From the NCBI GenBank assembly GCA_020809705.1, contig CP085829.1, positions 6,634,001 through 6,698,000 of the forward strand: 64,000 bases of DNA, written 5' to 3'. The notes under the pieces are model-generated. The model saw nothing but the letters and a program-made list of their open reading frames with translations, did not search any database and had not been told where the DNA came from. The DNA is from Calonectria ilicicola. Lineage: Eukaryota > Ascomycota > Sordariomycetes > Hypocreales > Nectriaceae. Numbering within the stretch: position 1 is the stretch's first letter; the number at the start of each line of letters is the position of its first letter. Shown here in pieces: positions 1-11,658 of the stretch. The translations under genes and the position numbers were made by a program.

Positions 1-955
1 CTGGATAAATGACGGGGGAGAAAACATTGTTGCCTAAAACAACACCAGTGTTTTCAGCTTTTGTAATGGCGCTCAATAGGGTAGACCACTCGACTGTACG
101 TAGACATTGGACTTGGTCAGCTGCGTCACCGCATCCTGCCCAAGAGGAAATATTGCGAAAAGTAGTAGTCACGCGCTCATTGTCAGCATCGAGAAACACG
201 CCGGCCATGGGGCCACCTGATTGAATAATGGCGGCATGGAAAAGGCCATCTGGCTGGCCACCATTCGCGACAAGCTGTGAGCCAACACCCTGCGCGCCAG
301 CGCTCTGACCCCAAATCGTGACATGGTTGGGGTTGCCCCCAAATTTAGCAATGTTGTCTTGAATCCAATGCAGCGCCTGGCGCTGATCATACAGTCCCAC
401 GTTCAAGACAGCATTGCCAGATGCGGCGGCCTCGACGATATCCTTTCCGGCCATGAATCCAAAGCCAGCGTACCGATAAGACGACGAAATGTGAATGACT
501 GGCTTGCCGAAGCGAGCACTCGCTGCGGCGAATGATGTCCCAGGGTATTCGGAGGGAGAGCCTGAAGTGAATCCACCTCCGTGGGTCCAAACAACTACAG
601 GGACTTTGTCACCCTCCTCGACACCCTGAGGTCGATACAGATCTAGGAATAGGCAATCATCCCCTTCAAGACATGTGGTGCCACTATTAAAAGCATCTTG
701 AACCACTGAAGTGTTTGCAGCCTCAACTGTCTCGGCCTTTCTGAATCTGTACGATGCATCAAGGGCTTTGGCAAAGCGTAATCCCTTAAAATATTCGATA
801 TTATGGCCTGCTGATGTTGTGGTATTACCACGGAAATTACCCTGGTGCAAGGAAACTGTTGGGTAATGTGATACAGAGGAAGTCGCAGCAGGATCTGCCT
901 TGATGGCGAAGATCCCAAGGCCTGCGATGGCCCTCAGCAAAGTGTTGGACTTCAT
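1..955 (-). CDS. Carboxylesterase type B / lipase, secreted, truncated by window edge
   Basis: Open without intron for 318 codons from ATG 953-955, running off the left edge. Residues 1-20 form a signal peptide (MKSNTLLRAIAGLGIFAIKA), so the enzyme is probably secreted or vacuolar. The alpha/beta-hydrolase oxyanion-hole motif THGGGF is followed by the nucleophile elbow GQSAGA with Ser218 (codon 302-304). The usual fungal type B motif is GESAGG, so Gln replaces the common Glu. The early CLEGDDCLFLDLYRP block is the second signature of the family. The acid and His of the triad lie outside the window. Family members hydrolyse carboxylic esters of lipids, phenolics or xenobiotics; the substrate cannot be read from this part. 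Confidence 0.9.
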   Translation of the reverse strand, partial: MKSNTLLRAIAGLGIFAIKADPAATSSVSHYPTVSLHQGNFRGNTTTSAGHNIEYFKGLRFAKALDASYRFRKAETVEAANTSVVQDAFNSGTTCLEGDDCLFLDLYRPQGVEEGDKVPVVVWTHGGGFTSGSPSEYPGTSFAAASARFGKPVIHISSSYRYAGFGFMAGKDIVEAAASGNAVLNVGLYDQRQALHWIQDNIAKFGGNPNHVTIWGQSAGAQGVGSQLVANGGQPDGLFHAAIIQSGGPMAGVFLDADNERVTTTFRNISSWAGCGDAADQVQCLRTVEWSTLLSAITKAENTGVVLGNNVFSPVIYP

Positions 956-2784
956 TTGACTTTGATTGATAAGGAACGAGATGAAGAAAGCAATGAATTA
1001 TCAATAGAAATGAAGATCTTATTTCTGGGATGAGTGAGAGAGGTAAACATTTTAACTTGACTTTTTATATCGATGTAAACGAAGCCGGCATCGCGCCATC
1101 CATCACCAAGATGTCCTCTGCTTCAACTTTCCACTTCCATTGGCTGTCGTAATAACGCCGCTTGGCGTTTCGGCACGCCCAGCCGTTCGGTTCCGGTATC
1201 GATCTCGAAATCACCAATACGAACGCACCAGCAACTACAAAATGAGGTCAGGATGGTCACTAAATTCAGTCTCATCCTTCTCTTTACCTAATATTTAAGT
1301 AAAAATATCAAGTTGGCTTTGTCTCTATGTTCGGTAGGATGCCATTTTCTTTTTCCAGCAAGAAAAGCGACTTTTTGTATTCATAAAATTCGGCATCGTA
1401 CTCCAAGACTTAGTTCTCTGAAATCAAGGCCAGAAAATCGAGGTCAGATTTTTCTTCTTCTTTTGTCCAAGTTCAATTTAATTTTGAGCCTCTAGCAAAT
1501 TTTCATTCATTGCAGTAAACTTTCCACGTCACCCGGTGTCCCCTGAAGTGGTAACCGTGCCTCGGAGAGCTACTCTTGCCAATCGGCTTGGTTTTATCCG
1601 CCCGCTTTTCCAAAACCAACAGTCAAAGCTCCTACCCTGTATTCTTCCTCCCATTTCTTCACATTTCATTATGTACAAACAGTGACTTCGTGCTAATTAG
1701 AGATTTGCATTGGCATTCTTTGTTGAGGATAGCTTATACTAAGGGCTGGATAATTTTATTTTGGTATGGGACATGTTTTTCCGTGAATCTACCATGTCAC
1801 CATCGTCGATCAGACGATCGGAATGATCGGAACTTTCCGTCCAAATGTTCTAGAAAAGTCACGACGGAAATTTCCGTGATACAGTTGTAGGGAACAATCT
1901 ACAGAGCCCCCCACACGTAGCCATGCAGAAATTAATTTTGGACCCCCAAGAACGGGCCAAAGATGGCACTAGAATGGGGCACAACGGCATCAAAGCCCGT
2001 GTGGTAAAAGTGGCAGGGAATATTACGGCTGTCATGAACTAAAATTAGAAGGAGTGCATGGAAGCTGATTAGTTTACGAATGAATCTAGCTCAACCAATA
2101 CATTGAAAGTTTTCTTTTCTCGTTCTCGAATTGAATAGATCAAAAGTGTCAACTTAACCTTCCAGTAATACCGGTAAACTTCTCTGAGTAAACCTGCCTA
2201 AACCTCCATGTCAAGCATCAAGTAGAGCACTTACGGATGCCGTATCAATATTCCAACCACAGGAAGGTCGTCCATTACCCGTAACCTGAAATCTAACGCA
2301 AATAAGAATATAATCTCCTCGGGGATCGGGCTATTCCAGGGTTTCTTTGGTAAATGAGCCAGCCATGAGAATAAGATGGCTACGTCGGACTAGATTTGAT
2401 GCTTAATGAAAACCACAGGTGCCTACCACCTTGAGCGCAACCATCAGCTGTTCCTTGTCAATGAAACTTGGCCCAGATTGAAAATTTGTACCTTATATCC
2501 AGGAATAAGAGAGATGTCTTGGTATAGGCCAAAAGTTGCCCAGTAATTGAACGTAACTTGCCTACACGGGGGAAGGTTAGCTTTTGGGGAAACGGACTTG
2601 TATTCGGGATATCTTACAAATCGCTCTCTCCTTCATGTGCGCCTCCCGAGTGATAGATGCTTGCGACAATCCCAGACACAGTGTTAAGCGTGGTCACTAA
2701 CCAAGAGTTCTAGTTATTTGGGCTGTCTTCAAACCTAGTGTTGACTAAGTAGTTTGTGGTTGATGGAGGAGCAACCCTAGTGGA
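956..2784. other. Intergenic, about 1.8 kb
   Basis: Upstream region of the esterase and downstream region of the small secreted gene. Only short open frames without recognisable motifs. No repeat or RNA gene seen. Confidence 0.5.
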
Positions 2785-3127
2785 CTATGGTGTCACCCGT
2801 TCACTTAGAGTTTTACTGGAACTTAGGGCTAACGTTGTCATCAGCTCGGTGGTTGTTATCGGGTCCGACTCCATGGTTGAAGTGGTTGTCGTCGATTCTG
2901 ACTCAGTAGTGGTGGCTGCAGATACGTTGGTGGTAGATTTCTCAGTAACTAAAATTGATAACATGGTCGTTCTGTAATTGTTTGAGTCATTGTCGGGAGC
3001 TCTCTAGCAACGGAAGATAATTCAGAAGTGAGAAGATAGTTGTGTGGGAGAATAACGAAGTGTTACTTACTCTGGCTGCCGTGTGGAGACTTGCACCGGC
3101 GACAATAAGAGCGCATTTCGTACGCAT
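2785..3127 (-). CDS. Putative small secreted Thr/Ser-rich protein (two exons)
   Basis: Not a recognised family. Exon 1 (3071-3127) encodes 19 residues that look like a signal peptide (MRTKCALIVAGASLHTAAR). A 67-bp intron (3004-3070) has a strong GTAAGT donor and a TAG acceptor in phase 0. Exon 2 (2785-3003) continues with RAPDNDSNNYR, then a Thr/Ser-rich stretch of TTT runs, and stops at 2785-2787, giving 91 residues. The Arg-Arg at the exon junction would suit a Kex2-type cut after the signal. The model rests on three coincidences: a hydrophobic leader, a consensus donor, and frame preservation into a biased-composition exon. Such proteins are commonly cell-wall-linked or small secreted proteins. 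It could be a chance model or lack a further 3' exon. Confidence 0.35.
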
Positions 3128-5127
3128 GATGAAGGCCAGCTTTTATCTGGCGCGGTTTTCTTAAATACCTACTGGTCGCAAAAGAGACGCGGAGCAATTC
3201 AGGGACGTTACAACCATCAAAGTTTTTTGGTATGAGTCCAATGTGGCAAATGATGTGGATATCCAGTCTAGGTACCCATGAGTCCAACACACTATTGAAA
3301 ATCATTGCGGCGGAACGCCCAAGAGCGGATGTTAAAGGAAGCTGTCGCTACAACCCATTCCATCCCCCTTTCCCCCATCGAGCTGTCAGTAAAGGCCTAC
3401 ACACTTCGTAGGGTTGATTTTAAAGATGATTACATGGTGTAACCCTAAATTTCAGTAGTGGAGAGATACTCACGCGACCATTGATCCTTTTATTGCCCCT
3501 TCCTGCTGGCCACTGGATAGCTGTCTCTGGGACTAACAACAATTCCAAACTAGGCGCTCCAGCTATTTAATTCGAATTTGAATTGATAAATGTCTCGTTA
3601 TTTTACGATTCTGGAGAAGATATATGGGAAACAAGCCACTGATATGGTCCACTACAAGTCAACCCCCGTGATATTGCTAAAGTCTGGATAACATGCGCAA
3701 AGATGCTTGCGATTTTTCCAGCTTAAGTGGCATTCTACCTGTGTCCCGTCAATTGGTAAATTTATCGCAAGGAATTCCCGCAAACTACTTTTGAATGTAT
3801 CATTGGCGAGGTAAATTATGAAAATAGCCACACATTGGACCGGCTCAACACCGCACCAGAGTAACTGTGCCGAGTCATGATGGGGCTGGGTCCAGAACAA
3901 AGTCGTGAACGTAAAATGCCCTCAGGGGCGAAGATGAAAGGAGCATCACTAAAGAACGGCGAGATAAAATAATAAATACACACTGATTCCGAAATGGCCT
4001 AACTACAGTGTCTTTGGCTGTTTCGGCTGCAGTCTGCATATATATATTCGCCCTCTTAAGCACGCCACACAATATTGAGATTTCGCGTAAATCTATAGCT
4101 GCGCTTTGAGCCTTCAACCAGAATGAATCCAGATTTGTTGTTTAAGATTTCTCGTGTTCGAGTATTAACGGAGCATGCACGGTACACATACCGTCCGACA
4201 GCGTCCTGGTCTGTGTCATGTTTATTGACAACTAATTTTATTCAATTTTCATTCATGTGCATCGAGGTAGTAGTGGCTAGTTTTTGAGAATAGAATGAAA
4301 CGGCAGCTGGGAAGCTCCATATCAGCTGTCGTGCGATATCCCCTTGTTTGGTTTTATTCAGTTTGCGCCCTTGGGGGCTCCCTCCAGACCAACGCCCTTA
4401 CGCGTCAATCGTTTCAGTGGGTGCACTGAAGTTGCTGTCCTTGTAACAAGCTAGCCTTATATGGATAAGGCAGACCTCGGCTCTCGTCAGTCCAACGCGC
4501 CAAGGTGAGCAACGTGTTTCAACACTGAGCTTGGGACAACTGTTCCAAACACACATTACGTCTAATTACGCTCTCTGGCTTTTAAAATCTTCTGCCCATT
4601 TTATCCTATTTATTTGCATTCCCCTTTTCGCATGATGCCGATGGTTATTAAGGTGTGAGAACCCTGCACTGGTCAGGGGCGGGGACGTGCTGATTGGTGA
4701 AGATAAAGCTGACGAATCCCATCATATGGCATCGCGTTTTTCCCCTTTGCGATTTGTCTGAGAGGGTGCACGTCACCATTGTCTGACAGGCTCATTGAAG
4801 CCAATCCGGAGGAGGTTGAGGATCCAAATCTTGATAGACATACGTACGCCGAGGTATCCACAACCAACCACCCCTATTTCCGATCTGCCTGCCAAGCCTG
4901 CACATCTTTTAGTTTCTCAACTTGCTAAAACTTTAGTCAGGCCCAGACAATGGCCTCCTTGGCCAACCGACCCCCAGACAATTCATGTCCCAATGTCGGG
5001 GGACGCGGTCTGAATCCGACTCAGCGTGGTAAATTTTTAGTCACTGAATGTCTTGTCCACTTTATCTGACTGTATATGATCTACAGGGACTTCCGTGGAT
5101 GGAATCAAATGTATACGGGTAGATACC
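3128..5127. other. Intergenic, about 2 kb
   Basis: Upstream region of both the small secreted gene and the DHA2 transporter. The short open frames here carry no family motifs. A CTACAG at 5084-5089 could be the acceptor of a 5' UTR intron of the transporter. Confidence 0.45.
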
Positions 5128-6833
5128 ATGGATAAAAACAATTGCATCATCAATAACGATGACAATCCGCAAGCTCTTGATACTCAGGACCCGGAATCGG
5201 CCAAAAATATTCGACGAACCAAATATCTTCAAGGCCGTGCATTAGTTTGGGCTTTTTTGGGATGGCTCTTAACTGAGTTTATGGGGGGATTGGTGAGTTA
5301 TGTACTCTCAACCAGTAGCCTTATTACGCTAACGAATGGCAGGGTGGAAGCATGCTCTCGCCAGCCTTGCCCATTGTCGCCTCCAAATTTAATGCCCTCA
5401 GCCAGATGGGTTGGCTCGGTGGAGCTTATTACATGGCGCAATGTGGTTGCATGCTCCTCTTTGGCCAGTGGCTGGCTATGTTCAACGCCAAATATGTCTT
5501 GATCACTGCAATTTTATTCTTCATGATCGGCTCGGCCATATCTGGTGTAGCCCACAACATTGATACCCTCATCCTTGGCCGAGCCGTAGCTGGTGTGGGC
5601 TCTGCAGGATGTTGGGTGTCTGTCGTGACCCTCGTGTCGTTGCTGGTGGAACTAAAGAGCCGGCCCCTCGTCATGGGACTTTTCGGTTTTCAGAATGCTA
5701 TCAGTGGCACGATAGGTCCTCTCATTGCCGGTTCTCTTAGCAATTGCGGTCAATGGCGGCTATGTTTCCTCATCGTTGTCCCTCTTGGCGCCATTACCAT
5801 CCTGCTTAACTGGTTCTTATTGCCAAGTGTTCCACCGCTTCCGGTCCAAGAGGACATAAACCGTCGACTAGATCAGCGATTGAGATTCTTTACCAGAAGT
5901 GGAGATATTTCACTCTCTGAAAACTTAAGAAGATGGCTATTAATCGATTGGCTGGGCTATCTTACTGTCACATGCAGCTTGGTGTGCTTTATCCTGGCCT
6001 TGCAATGGGGTGGTTTGACAATGCCCTGGAAATCACCCACCATCATTGGGCTTTTTATTGGGTTTGTTTCAATCATGGCACTCTTTGTTCTAATTGAACA
6101 CTACGCTCCTTGGCCTATGATGCCTCTTCGGGCGTGGAAGAACAGGACAGTCATCGCAGCTGCCATTATGACCTTATTTACACTCATGAGCAACCTTTTT
6201 GCGGCCATCTTCATACCAATCCTCTATGAAGCCGGTAGAGGGGTGAAGTCTCTGAAAGCTGGCGTGCTGATCATACCCTTTCTTCTAACTGTTGTGCTGT
6301 CGCAGGCTGGACAAGGCCTCATCATGACTATCACGAAACGATATTGGCATTGGGGTTGGACAAGCCCTGTTTTGTTAGGCGTTGCCGGCGGTCTCTTCTA
6401 TACGGTAGATTCCAATACATCTGGTGCTGCACTCATCGTATATCAGATAATCTACGGCTTAGGAATTGGTTTGACTCAAAATGTTGCTTACCTGGCGGTA
6501 CAGGCAGACAATGAAGAGTGGGCAATTCCATCTGCAATCGCAATTATCTCATTCACACAACTTTTCGGTGGCATGTGTGGGCCTGTAATTGGAAATGCTG
6601 TACTCCAATCCGGCCTATCGAGTCATTTGGCTGACTCGGGAGTGAATAAAACAACAATTGCGGCCGTGAAGGAGTCGGTCTTTGAGATCTGGGAATTAGA
6701 CGACAAAGTTCGTGTGGTCGTTATTAAAGCATACATCAAAGCCCTGAACAACATCTACATCGGAGTAATTCCGATTTCTGTTATTCTTATCATTTGCGGT
6801 CTATTTATTCGCAATCGCAGTCTTGGCAGTTAA
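5128..6833 (+). CDS. MFS drug:H+ antiporter, DHA2-type (14 TM) efflux pump
   Basis: Exons 5128-5292 and 5343-6833 with a 50-bp phase-0 intron give 551 residues. The ATG at 5128 lies in ACCATGG; an in-frame ATG at 5095 is possible. The soluble N-terminus of about 45 residues is followed by TM1 (WAFLGWLLTEFMGG), then GGSMLSPALPIVASKF, WLGGAYYMAQC and the LGRAVAGVGSAG motif of the DHA2 group, with many more hydrophobic segments to the C-terminus. This is the architecture of fungal toxin and drug exporters (HC-toxin pump class) in the plasma membrane. It is head to tail with a Zn2Cys6 gene and 5 kb from a P450, a usual setting for self-protection or export in a metabolite or detoxification cluster. 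The substrate is unknown. Confidence 0.92.
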
Positions 6834-6999
6834 GAAGCGTCCAGGGTGCCGACTAGTTAGTTTTCATTATCACACTATTACGATAGACATATGCAGTAGC
6901 TTCAGGATCCTAGGCGATTTTCCTGATCTTTCTTTGCTTCCAATCTATAAAATTATTGATTAAACTAAAAAGCAAAGACGGTGAGTTTTATTGGACTGT

Positions 7000-9571
7000 T
7001 CATAACAAGTGTATGTCACCATGTAGGTTTGGTCCAATTTCCGACCCCAAAAAACCACCAACAAATGAGTGTTCTGTATCGAGCGTTCTCAAGAATTCTT
7101 CAATGTGGGACTCAGTGAGATCAGGCTGCTCTGGTGGAATTTCAACTGGAAATAGTGGTTCCAGATCCGTTGATACGTCCGGCAAGGTTGGATATCCTGC
7201 AAGAAGCGAAATGTCAATATATCTAGATGTTTAAGAATGTCGTGTTTGATACACACCTATGGTGGATAGAAATCCGACATAGCGGCGCATGCAATCGTGT
7301 GATTTAATACTCATCACACTTGCGCCCCCAATTGTCTTCAACGAATCGAGAGCATTCAGAAGCAGATTTTTAATCTCGGATGGGTCGCAAAGAATTGTAG
7401 AGAAGGTCGACGGAACTTTCAGAGACAATAGCCAAAATCCCAAAAGATGCAGGGAAATTGTAAGAACTTGAATAATATTGTTAATAACGAGTCATAGCAC
7501 TCTCAAAACTCAGTATTGAGAAACTGACCAGTGTAGTTACAAGTCCACCATATAGCGTTGACATGGAAAAAGTTCGGTTCGGCATCCAAAATCCAGGACA
7601 ATATATGTGATAATTCTTTAGCTGCTAAGAAATCGCGACGGAGCAGCACGCCAGCTACATCATGAAGTATCTCAGACGACTCGTTTCCATTCGATGCAGC
7701 ACTTTCTATTATATTTAGTAAAAGGGGAGCATTAACAAGAAGCAAAGTTCGATAGTAATGGATGGACAGTAGTATGTTATATCTCTGAGCCTCAGCTGTC
7801 ATCTGAGTAGGCTTCCAAGACTTAATATTTTTAATCGGAACCTTGAATGGCGATGAGCTGTTACTCCATGATTCCATTTGTCTCGACAGGTTAAAGGTCT
7901 TGGCGATGAGGTCTTTCAGCTCCGTGCGCGCTGATGAACCTGTGTTGAAAAAGTAGATTGAGTCTACAGCGGTGCCCATGATTTCATGCAGCGATCTAAT
8001 TTCAGTAAGTTGAGTGATCCCAAAAAGATTGAGATTTTCTTACGTCAAATGTCTAAAATATGACGTGGCCTCTTTTAAATTTGTAGATCCTGAATATTCG
8101 GCGCAAGAAATAGAGCCTAATAAATTTACAATATCCGTTTGAACAAGATTAACGGGGATTAAGCTTGGGCGACCGAGAGCAGCGCTTAATGTCCTGTAAT
8201 TAACAGTATTAGAGATTGTGAAGTATAAGTGTTCAAGTTCTTCGATTACCTGTCTTGAATAACAACCGCCAGCCAGAGTCTCGCTCTAAACTGTCTTTCT
8301 CCAAGGTCAAGGCATTCATATGTCGAAGGAGCATGTATTCCCAGCTGGTATGATATCTGAACAGAGATTGAGTGAGTGTTCCAGCTTGATATTGCACGTC
8401 GGCTATTCTGTTGAAAGCTCGCTAAAAGTAGGCACGCCTGGACTATTCATTTATAAGTTGGTGCTTTTGATAGCGAAATGGTGGGACACATACGAGCTTC
8501 TAAGCTGGTTGCCTGCGACATCTTGCTCTCCGCCAACGCAAGAGCGCGCGAATAAAAGAACTCGGATGAAGATTCGTGAATCGTCGACAAGGCATAGGCG
8601 AATACAATATACAACAAAGCTTGGAGATCCGGGGAAAGGCAGGCATCCACCTCAGAGCCGACCTCAATTCGATGCATGGCCTTGATCAGAACTAGCTCGC
8701 TTGTATACGGCAAAACACCACCCATGGTATCAAAAAATTGAGAAATAAGTTGAAGGGCAACCCTGTGTTTTGGGAAGCCAGTCTTGGTGGGCTGGAAATC
8801 TTCAGGGATTTGCCCAATCATATTTGATGATGTAGTCATATGATTGTATTCCGGCTTTCTTTGTGCTGGCCAATTGGATCCGATCCGATAGCCTTGGTTT
8901 ATCATCTCAGCAGTCAAGGATCTGAACAATGCATGGTTTGAACTCGGCCCTAGTAATGAGTTTCAGTCAGATAAATATTGGAGTGTCCAGTGATGATGGC
9001 GGAATAATTACCAAAGTAGCCAATGTCATTTGCTGGCTGTTGATCAAACAATTTCGTGGCCAATACGTCGGCAGCTGATTCGGTATTAGAGTGAATGGAT
9101 GTAGCACTTGCAATGGACGCGTCTCCATGGGATTGCGCTGGAGATGTTCCGTTGGGGATCGTATCTCCGTCTTGCATCCTATTAGAACGATTCGTCACAT
9201 TTTCTCGGGGCTGTGAAGGAGATGAGATCTGAGTTTCAAGATGTCGGATTCTTTTTCTCAACTCCACATCCACTCTTTGCGCACATCAGCTTCTATGAGT
9301 AGTAGCGACAGGAGTGCAAGGACATACTTGTAGCGGTTGGGCCTCTGTTTTCGACCATCTTGGCCATACCTGCAGTCGCTCGCATCCCTAATGCAGCGCC
9401 CACATTTTGGTCTCTCGCCATCGCACTAGCATGCATCTTAGTGACCGAGCCAGCAAACGAGCCAAAGAAGAAAAAGCGGTGCACGCGTACCTTGACCTTG
9501 CCCTGGCGACAGGCGTTGCAGGCAATTGCAGCCCTAGGTCTCTTTGTCACCGGGCGAGTGATATGATTCAT
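7000..9571 (-). CDS. Zn2Cys6 transcription factor with fungal_trans domain (9 exons)
   Basis: Exons 9491-9571, 9328-9425, 9012-9274, 8494-8949, 8421 to 8250, 8193 to 8044, 7995 to 7529, 7466 to 7257 and 7196 to 7000 join in phase to 697 residues. The zinc cluster is split by intron 1: Cys18, Cys21 / Cys28, Cys35, Cys38, Cys45 (CNACRQGKVK|CDGERPKCGRC). A linker and short coiled coil follow (VDVELRKRIRHLETQI), then the regulatory domain, where SISVQISYQLGIHAP and RQFRARLWLAVVIQDR are typical of the fungal_trans fold. The start 9571 is preferred because it opens directly onto the zinc-cluster leader; an upstream in-frame ATG at 9625 exists. It sits between the DHA2 pump and the P450 and may be the local regulator. 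Confidence 0.9.
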
Positions 9572-9911
9572 TCTTCCCAATTCCCAAAAAAGAAAAATAC
9601 AGTCAACACGAGCTGGTGGCAGCAAGCGGGTTTAAATAAAGACGGGGCACAGCCGCTAGTCGGGAGTGCGGGGAAATATGCGGGGGCTTCACGTCTTCAC
9701 CAGCTCCGTCACGAGGTAAAAGCGGCTCCCAATGTGGCGGGGCCGGCCATTTCAATACTTTCTAGCGTTTAATTCGTGAATAATGAGCCGACTGATTCGA
9801 AATACAAAACCCTCAATCTAGCATTGGGTGGGCATCTGTTACACAGAGTGAAATATCCCACAAATCCAAACTCGAAAAGTCAGTTAGTGATCCTGTCCCC
9901 TCTACCCACGC
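9572..9911. other. Upstream region of the Zn2Cys6 gene
   Basis: 340 bp between the P450 stop codon and the factor's start. It must hold the factor's promoter. No convincing paired CGG site seen. Confidence 0.4.
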
Positions 9912-11658
9912 CTATCTCACTCTCGCCTTTACAAGAAGTGGCTGCTCCAAATCACTGACTCCGACACTAATCAAACCAGGGAGTCGCCCATGAAAATATC
10001 CCTGGGCCGCCTTCTCCTTCTCCGACGGGTCAGCAATGCTAAATTCGAAAAGACGCAACAGTGTGCTGCTCAGTTTGTAAATGTTTGTCTGCGCCACTGT
10101 CTTTCCGATGCATTGGCGACCTCCCAGTCCAAAATGCATCAGGAAGCGCGCTCGCTGCCCAGTTTTCTCGTCGTCCCAGCGCTCTGGTTTGAATACGTTG
10201 TGGTCCTGACCCCAGACTTCTGGGTTGTGGTGGAAGGCATGATTGCAAACTGCGACTGATGTCTATACAGAAGTAAACATTAGCATCCAGGTGGAAATTT
10301 TAATCATAAAGAGAAGGGAAATTTTCATACTCCTTGCTTAATATGCTTTCCAGCTATAAAAACCCCTTCTGGGGCTGTAACCCGCCTTGCAAGCGGCATT
10401 GTGAACACCGGAGTGATACGGAAATTCTCTCTCACGCATTGGCGAAGAAATGGTAGCGACGCTTCCACTTCACTGGCGGAATATGCTGCTTGGCCATCTT
10501 CCAACGGCTGGAGCTTTTCGTCAATCTCGGATACACATTTAGCCAAGACAGAAGGGTTGTGGAGGAGATGGTACAGAAGGAGCGTGGTGGTGGCGCTTGT
10601 AGTGTGCGTACCAGCAATTCTTTGTTTGTGTTAGCATACGAGTTCTCATTTCAAAAGTCGGGTCTAACAGCTCACATAAATCCGAACGCCTCAGCCTCTA
10701 AGTCAGATTGTGCCAGGTGCTCCCCGGTATCAGGATGCACAGCCAGGATTAAATTGGTTAGAATATCCTTCCTCTGGCTTTGGCCTTCTTCCTTGGCAAC
10801 TTTCAGCTCTTGGGTGCGACGTTGAACACACTCGGAAGCAAGTCGCGCGCAATCGGCGCGTCCTTTGAATAGGGCTTGCAAACCTGCATGCGGAATCATG
10901 GGCAGCCACTGTTTCAGTGTCATTGTCATGGCTGGCCAAGCGCCCGTGACGGCAGCGAGAAGACTATGCTCAACAACGGGCGGAACCAAGGACTCGTCGT
11001 CGCTAACTTGTACGCCAAATGATTTGCTGAATGCTAATTCTCCAAGAACATCGATTGTATAGTAGTGCAGAAGTTTTTTCAGATCAAATACTTCGCCCTT
11101 TTCGGCAAGGAGTCTGATCTTGTCAATTAAAAGGCTCATGTTGGTATCCAAGTACTGCTCCATGCCTTTGACATATGTGTTGGAGAAGCTGTGCGACATG
11201 TGTCGTCGACGAACGGAGTGCATCTGCATGGCATACGCTGTTAGATCTATATTTTCACAAAATAATACGCTGCCACTTACATTTTCATCACGCATCCCAA
11301 AAACATTTGGGATTTTAGCTCCATACGCATCGTAAAATTCCGTCTTTGGCATGGATTTTCCCCCGCGCTGATAAAGAAGCGGAATAGCTTCCTCTGAGGT
11401 GACGCTCAGTTTATCCGGACCATATCGTACAAAAGGGCCATATTTTTCGTGTAGCTCGGTCAAGTGGTATGGCTGCTTTAGCGACAAGAATTCAGAAACC
11501 TGCCAAAGGTCCGTAATGGAGGCCAAGAATGGCCCTGGGTATGCAGCCAATGGGTGAAAGAAACGCTGGTAGATCACATAGACCAAAAGGCATCCAACAA
11601 TTGAAGACAGCCCGAGTATCGCTGGTTTCTCAATGAGGGCGGCAAAGAGTGCTGTCAT
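9912..11658 (-). CDS. Cytochrome P450 monooxygenase, membrane-anchored
   Basis: Exons 11281-11658, 10676-11223, 10331-10619 and 9912-10262 give 521 residues. The first intron is 57 bp, a multiple of three and stop-free; splicing it restores the motif MRDEN-MHSVRRRHMSHSFS. An N-terminal anchor helix (ILGLSSIVGCLLVYVIY) is followed by the Pro-rich hinge HPLAAYPGPF. The I-helix motif is AGTHTT, the K-helix ExxR is ENFR, the meander is KPERW, and the heme loop is FGLGGRQCIGK with Cys456. An ATG at 11700 would add 14 residues, but a TATA-like box at about 11725-11733 favours 11658. It is an ER monooxygenase using a P450 reductase. The substrate is unknown; the fold is of the fungal secondary-metabolite and detoxification type. 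It is divergent from the lactonase-like gene. Confidence 0.93.
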
